Source: Polytrichum commune
Taxonomy: Eukaryota; Streptophyta; Polytrichopsida; Polytrichales; Polytrichaceae
NCBI GenBank assembly: GCA_950295325.1
Contig: OX485804.1
Location: forward strand, 62,714,533-62,778,532
Reading direction: 5' to 3'
Length of the DNA stretch: 64,000 nt
In this document: in pieces, positions 60,186 through 64,000 of the stretch
Position numbering within the stretch: the first letter of the stretch is position 1
Layout of the letters: every line of letters begins with the position of its first letter
The notes under the pieces: generated by a model
Databases searched by the model: none
The model's input: only the letters and a program-made list of their open reading frames with translations
What the model was told of the DNA's origin: nothing
Position numbers and translations under genes: made by a program

Positions 60186-60207
60186 GTTTGGGTCGACCGA
60201 CCCAAAC
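60186..60207. repeat. Palindrome in intron 4 of element B's second gene
   Basis: A single copy (centre AC) 22 bp past the donor at 60164. The rest of the intron (to 60659) holds C-rich low-complexity DNA and a C tract near 60430, with no gene. Confidence 0.95.
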
Positions 60208-60659
60208 TTGCTGGGTCATTGTCTTGTTGGCGTGGTCGTGTCCCCCTTGCTAGGAGGAAATGCACACCCCCTGCCCCCCATGCTCTACACTTGCTCCCCC
60301 TCCCCCCAACGTGCCCCCCCGCGATCCCCTTCGTCTCACCTGCACTCGACTATGCTCGACCTTGGCGGCGCGCAACCAATTTTGTAGATGTAGAATTAGG
60401 ATAGTGTGAATGCCCTCGTTCACCGCGGTCCCCCCCCCCCCCCCCAATGAAATTGTACATAGAGATTTGTAAAAATAAAATTATTATTTTTGGCGCCCAT
60501 ATGTTTGCATCCGTGTCCCAATGTATGTTGTTCCCCTTGTATGTTTTTGTTGCCACCAATGGTCCAATTCTTCTTGTGTTTGCACAAAATTTCCGTTCTG
60601 CTTGAGATGGACATAGCATAACATAGTCCTCGTCCGCCTTCTCTCGCTCGTCGCCACAG

Positions 60660-61466
60660 GGTTCGGAGCATAGCGTCGCAGCTCCCCACCGATCCTCTCC
60701 GAGGAGTGTGGAGGACAGCGCGGTGGTCCCCCCGATTTTGCCCTCGCCACCTTCGCCTCCCAAGACCCGGTTCCTGGTGCTAGACCTCAACGGGGTCCTT
60801 GTCCAGTGCGTGCATTGTCCGAGGGTCCCCACGGTGCCTTTCTGCAAGCCCGAGGACGCCAACTACGATGGTCCCCCCGCGTACATCAAAAGCAAGCTAG
60901 TGTACCTCCGCCCGTGGCTTCGGCGCTTCCTGCAGGTCGCCCTATCCAAATGGTGGGTGATCGTGTGGAGCTCCATGAAGTCCGAGAACACCCAGGCCGT
61001 CGTGGAGTTCATCTTCAAGGGATTCCAACCCCCGTGCTTGGTCCTAGGACAGGACTCTTGTAGAACGTTATACACCCCCGAGGGCAGGGTTGTGAAAAAG
61101 CCCAACAACCCCGCCGTAAACCAATTTCTTAAGGTCTTGAAGCCAGTCGTATGGGACCAGCGTCCGACCATGGTCGGCTGTCCCTACGACGTTCGCCCCA
61201 CCCGTGACAACACGTTGATGGTGGACGACAGCGCTTCCAAAAACATTTTGAACCCGACCTCGAACTTCATAGTTTGCCCCACGTGGACGGTCGACAAGGT
61301 CCGAGACCGCTTTTTGTTAGACCTACTTAAGTACATTCAAACGCTCGTGGGGAGCGGACTACCCGTGCCCCGGTTCCTTAGTTGTAATCCGATAGGCGAA
61401 AGATACATGGATCCGAAGGACTATATGTACAGAGAGTTGTACGCTCACGCGAAATATAATAAACTC
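60660..61466 (+). CDS. Element B second gene, exon 4: FCP1/NIF-like HAD domain
   Basis: 269 codons. RFLVLDLNGVL carries the nucleophile Asp and, as in element A, Asn in place of the second catalytic Asp. WWVIVWSSMK, NQFLKVLKPVVW and NTLMVDDSASKN match HAD motifs II-IV of the FCP1 family. The extreme end reads MYRELYAHAKYNKL, parallel to FRRLYGFAELNKL in A. A functional donor is missing (ATTTGA at 61467), so the frame would end at TGA 61470-61472. Confidence 0.75.
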
Positions 61467-61591
61467 ATTTGAGATACTACATGGTGTGCCATTGTGTGTG
61501 ATATATTATGCCTCAATTGTATATCGATTTTCACATGCTCCCCCCTCCCCCCCTCCCCTTGGGTTTTGTTTTGTTTCCTTTTTTGCGCCAG

Positions 61592-62391
61592 CGTTTGGAG
61601 CCCTCGATTGAGATCGTCAGCGAATCAAACTTGGGGAGCTTCTTCTACGAGACCGTCTACGATGCCGCGTCCACCATCGACTACTCCAAGGAGCCTATCG
61701 ACGCCGGCGTCGTCGATAGCCCCCCACCCAAGCAAATCTTCCGGCCATCTCCGTCCCCGTCGCCGCTCAAGGGCATAAATCGCAAATGCGTCCGGACGTC
61801 CCCGTCTCGGCCCGGCGGCAGTAGTACACCTCAACGGCGGCTGCGGATGGACGCTCGGCCTACGAAGAGTGGCACCCTTCCTATTCCTTTGCGGGACGCA
61901 TTGCCCCTCCTCGCCGACTCCGACGGGAACGCCCCCGGTGACAAGGTGAACCCCCCCCCCCCCAAACATGGTTAACCGCGCATTACAATCATCCGGCACT
62001 TAAAAAATGAACGTGTGACACGTTTGGGTCTTCCTCCCTAAACTAACACGTGTGTTCTTGCATTGACGCGTTGCAGGTTGCTCCCACCCGTAAACCTATG
62101 CGGGCTAGTGCGTCCGTCGAGTTGGAGCGTTTCTACTCCATGACCAGAAATGCAAGACAGTCCACTTCATCGTATTCGAATTCTTCATCGTATAATTCGG
62201 GCGGCCGACGGAATCCAAAATGTGTTTTTGATGGCGGTCACCCCAAGAATGGCTATAGTCGCGGGGCGGAGATTTTCAGGAATGTTGAAGCAATGCGAGC
62301 AAAAGAAGCCGCAGCAAAAGAAAAAGAGGCAAAAGAAAAAGAGGCAAAAGAAAAAAAAAGCAAAAGAAAAAGAGGTAGTCTCCGAGGCTAG
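61592..62391 (+). CDS. Element B second gene, exons 5-6: low-complexity basic C-terminus
   Basis: Exon 5 (61592-61945; acceptor TTGCGCCAG) has AASTIDYSKEPIDAGVVDSPPPK and the donor AAG|GTGAAC. Exon 6 (62077-62391; acceptor GTTGCAG) has a Ser/Tyr-rich stretch, the conserved NGYSRGAEIFRNVEAMRAKE and a Lys/Glu-rich end. A decayed palindrome (GTTTGGGTCTTCCTCCCTAAAC-like) lies in the intron at about 62022. Confidence 0.65.
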
Positions 62392-62531
62392 ATAGGCCAT
62401 AGTAGGCGTAGGGTTGTGGGCCATAGGCAAGAACATTTTGGGTCGCACTATCCAATGGATGTGTGGTGTTAGCATGCTATGCATTTTACATGCCACACTT
62501 TGTATGTTTTTTTTGCAATAATATAAGTGTC

Positions 62532-62790
62532 ACATGATTTCCCCTTCCATATGGTCTAAGGTTTGGATTGCCCTACCTAAACCATCACAAATATGAGTTT
62601 GGAATATTTTGTATGTTATATTATATTGGTTCACATATTTCCCCTTCAATATGATCTATGGTTTGGATTGCCCTACCTAAACCATATTCATACAAGTTTT
62701 TGTGCGATAATATGAATGTTTTAAGATTTCCCCTTCAACTTGGCCTAAGGTTTGGATTGCCCACCCTAAACAATCCCAAATATGAGTTAT
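62532..62790. repeat. Element B right subterminal repeats with degenerate palindromes
   Basis: Three diverged units, each with a TTTCCCCTTC lead followed by GTTTGGATTG and CCTAAAC, place palindrome-like sites at 62561-62582, 62661-62682 and 62750-62771. They keep the outer bases of the 22-bp motif but not the centre. Confidence 0.65.
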
Positions 62791-62905
62791 TAATGGGGAT
62801 CTTGTTCTAAACACCCGCTTCAAAGTGTTCGCATCTTACAACTTTCTCCAATATGTGTTCCATTTATCCTTGTTCTTATTTTTGTGAATGTCTCAAAATG
62901 CCCAA

Positions 62906-62937
62906 AAAGTCTCAATTTAACGAATATAGTGTTACAT
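62906..62937 (-). repeat. Element B right TIR and TSD
   Basis: TIR 62906-62933, exact reverse complement of 45975-46002, followed by TSD ACAT at 62934-62937. A further GTCTCAAAAT lies just inside at about 62890. Confidence 0.95.
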
Positions 62938-64000
62938 GCTCATTGTGGGTACTTCCACTTCCACCTCCACAGATCAGTCTGACCATTGGATTAAGGAGTT
63001 GAAGAACTTGTTCATTTCGTGGATTTGAGTAAGGAAGAGGGCCCATGAAAAAATTGCAATCACAGTTCATATGCTCTTAAGATCTTCCGTCAAAGTGCAA
63101 AGTGCATGATTTGTGAAGCCATCAAGTAAGGGGACCAATTTTGAAGGTCACATGTGATTAGAATGTCTCATATATGTGCCTATTCATGTGCCACCGTGTG
63201 GAAAAGAACATTCTACCACAATCAAACCACATATTTTGCATTTGAATTTTGACTTGACCAGATTGTAGAATGAAATTGGCCTTTAAAACTTGGATGAAAT
63301 TTTTGAGTTGAAATGTCTATTTTTGTCGTTTGCAAAATTATAGGAAAAAGATTCCACCACATAATAAATACAATTTTCTACCACATAGAATTTTCACAAG
63401 GTTTACCATGTAACACATCTTTTCATGTTTCTTGATATCAATGATAAATAAGGGGATCAGAAGTACCCACTCAAGTCATTTTGGTTTTCTACCATATTTG
63501 AGTGCCACCGAAAGGATGGAACTGATTGGCTAGAACATTGTAGTGAGGACTCAATGAACTATCCATTGAGTAAAAGAGGGCCAGGGCTAATCAAAAAAAT
63601 ATTGCTTGCCCCGTCCCACTACAAAAAATAATTGCCCATGCATTCATCAAGGCCATTTTTTCCATAATACCATATTGAGTGCACCTCATTTTCCAATCCC
63701 AAAATCCAACATTTATGTTCACTTCCACTTAGTAAATGAGAAAATAATTGGGATATCATTACCAAAGTCACAATGAGAGTTTGACACGAAGACTTAACAA
63801 ATAGTGACTCTATCAAATGAGATTTGTAAATAAAATTGGATATCTTTCTCAAAGCAGCTAATCAAAGGTTGTTATAGAACTCCAAATCTTTCCATAAGTT
63901 CAAGAAATTGTTTAGTACACTGAGGATTTTCCGAAGAATAGGTCGAGCTTTGTGTTTATCGATACTGAACCTAAAGTTTGATCATTTGAATAGACCTTTT
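62934..64000 (+). repeat. Long dispersed repeat R1, copy 3, right part (runs off window)
   Basis: Continues R1 copy 3 from the element B insertion. It aligns with 35382-35698 and, after the point where copy 2 has extra DNA, with 36999-37770. It reaches the end of the window, so the 3' limit of R1 is unknown. No gene recognised. Confidence 0.85.

Larger units (their letters stand above)
55363..62391 (+). pseudogene. Element B second gene: ParB-like, methyltransferase-like, coiled-coil, FCP1-like fusion; three stops and a lost splice donor
   Basis: Exons 55363-56688, 57083-58414, 58679-60163, 60660-61466, 61592-61945 and 62077-62391 join in phase 0 to give 1872 codons. Lesions: TAG 55852-55854, TAA 55909-55911, TAG 57515-57517, and ATTTGA instead of GTATGA at the exon 4 donor (61467), so exon 4 runs into TGA 61470-61472. 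No frameshift was found. Each lesion fits one C-to-T or G-to-A change, though the ancestral codons are not known. The domain order matches element A. Role proposed: a nuclear DNA-binding regulator acting at the element's own palindromes (inference). Confidence 0.75.
45975..62933. mobile_element. Element B: 17.0-kb TIR DNA transposon, DUF7869/ParB type
   Basis: Perfect 28-bp TIRs at 45975-46002 and 62906-62933 (AACACTATATTCGTTA, then AATT, then GAGACTTT), with TSD ACAT at 45971-45974 and 62934-62937. The empty site at 35382-35385 confirms the boundaries to the base. Gene order, orientation, exon count and lengths equal those of element A, but the proteins are strongly diverged and the internal palindrome is a different sequence (GTTTGGGTCG-NN-CGACCCAAAC, about 44 copies). 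The two copies are distinct families of one superfamily, not a recent duplication. Confidence 0.95.

Noticed and set aside
46506-62391. Elements A and B as a recent segmental duplication
   Set aside because: TSDs differ, palindromes differ completely and the proteins are strongly diverged; only the TIR start, gene order and exon structure are shared.

Overview
The window is nuclear DNA of a plant. It is AT-rich and repeat-dense, carries plant-type telomere-like tracts (TTTAGGG units, for example 52198-52228), and has genes with canonical GT-AG introns. A non-seed land plant such as a fern, lycophyte or bryophyte is my guess, but nothing here fixes the species. I see no ordinary single-copy host gene.

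The main content is two related, very large DNA transposons, called element A (13567-30427, 16,861 bp) and element B (45975-62933, 16,959 bp). Each has perfect 28-bp terminal inverted repeats (TIRs), which share their first 16 bases (AACACTATATTCGTTA), and each is flanked by a 4-bp target-site duplication (TSD; ATTG for A, ACAT for B). An unoccupied paralogous copy of B's target site is present at 35382-35385. Both elements have the same layout. A two-exon gene runs leftward and encodes about 977 residues of a DUF7869-like, DDE/RNase-H-like putative transposase. After a 5.7-6.2 kb central region, a six-exon gene runs rightward and encodes about 1830-1870 residues: an N-terminal unknown region, a ParB/DGQHR-like domain, a region resembling a beta-type DNA amino-methyltransferase, a coiled coil with a proline-rich low-complexity stretch, an FCP1-like HAD domain and a basic tail. 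All internal introns of the rightward gene are phase 0 and correspond between the copies.

The most unusual feature is an element-specific set of 22-bp palindromes with 10-2-10 architecture. Element A uses TTTACGGACG-NN-CGTCCGTAAA (about 24 copies). Element B uses GTTTGGGTCG-NN-CGACCCAAAC (about 44 copies). The sequences are unrelated but the sites sit in equivalent places: in the inferred 5'-UTR introns of both genes, in introns 2, 3 and 4 of the rightward gene, and once or twice in frame inside exon 3. A ParB-like protein encoded beside arrays of private palindromes suggests a parS-like or VANC-like self-recognition system. That function is inference.

All four genes are damaged. Element A's transposase-like gene has a single 1-nt frameshift and its second gene has two in-frame stops. 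Element B has two stops in the first gene, and three stops plus a lost splice donor in the second. Every substitution fits a C-to-T (or G-to-A) transition, as expected for methylated, silenced elements.

The rest is older repeat DNA. A long repeat family R1 has three copies (1-2965; 31866-37770; 42588-45974 continuing at 62934-64000, split by element B). Family R2 has two copies (10064-11887 and 40387-42211). There are small TIR elements and hairpins, a 198-bp coding-phase tandem repeat (7103-7889), a degraded tRNA-Ala/tRNA-Thr pair (9911-10063, minus strand), and several diverged tandem duplications.
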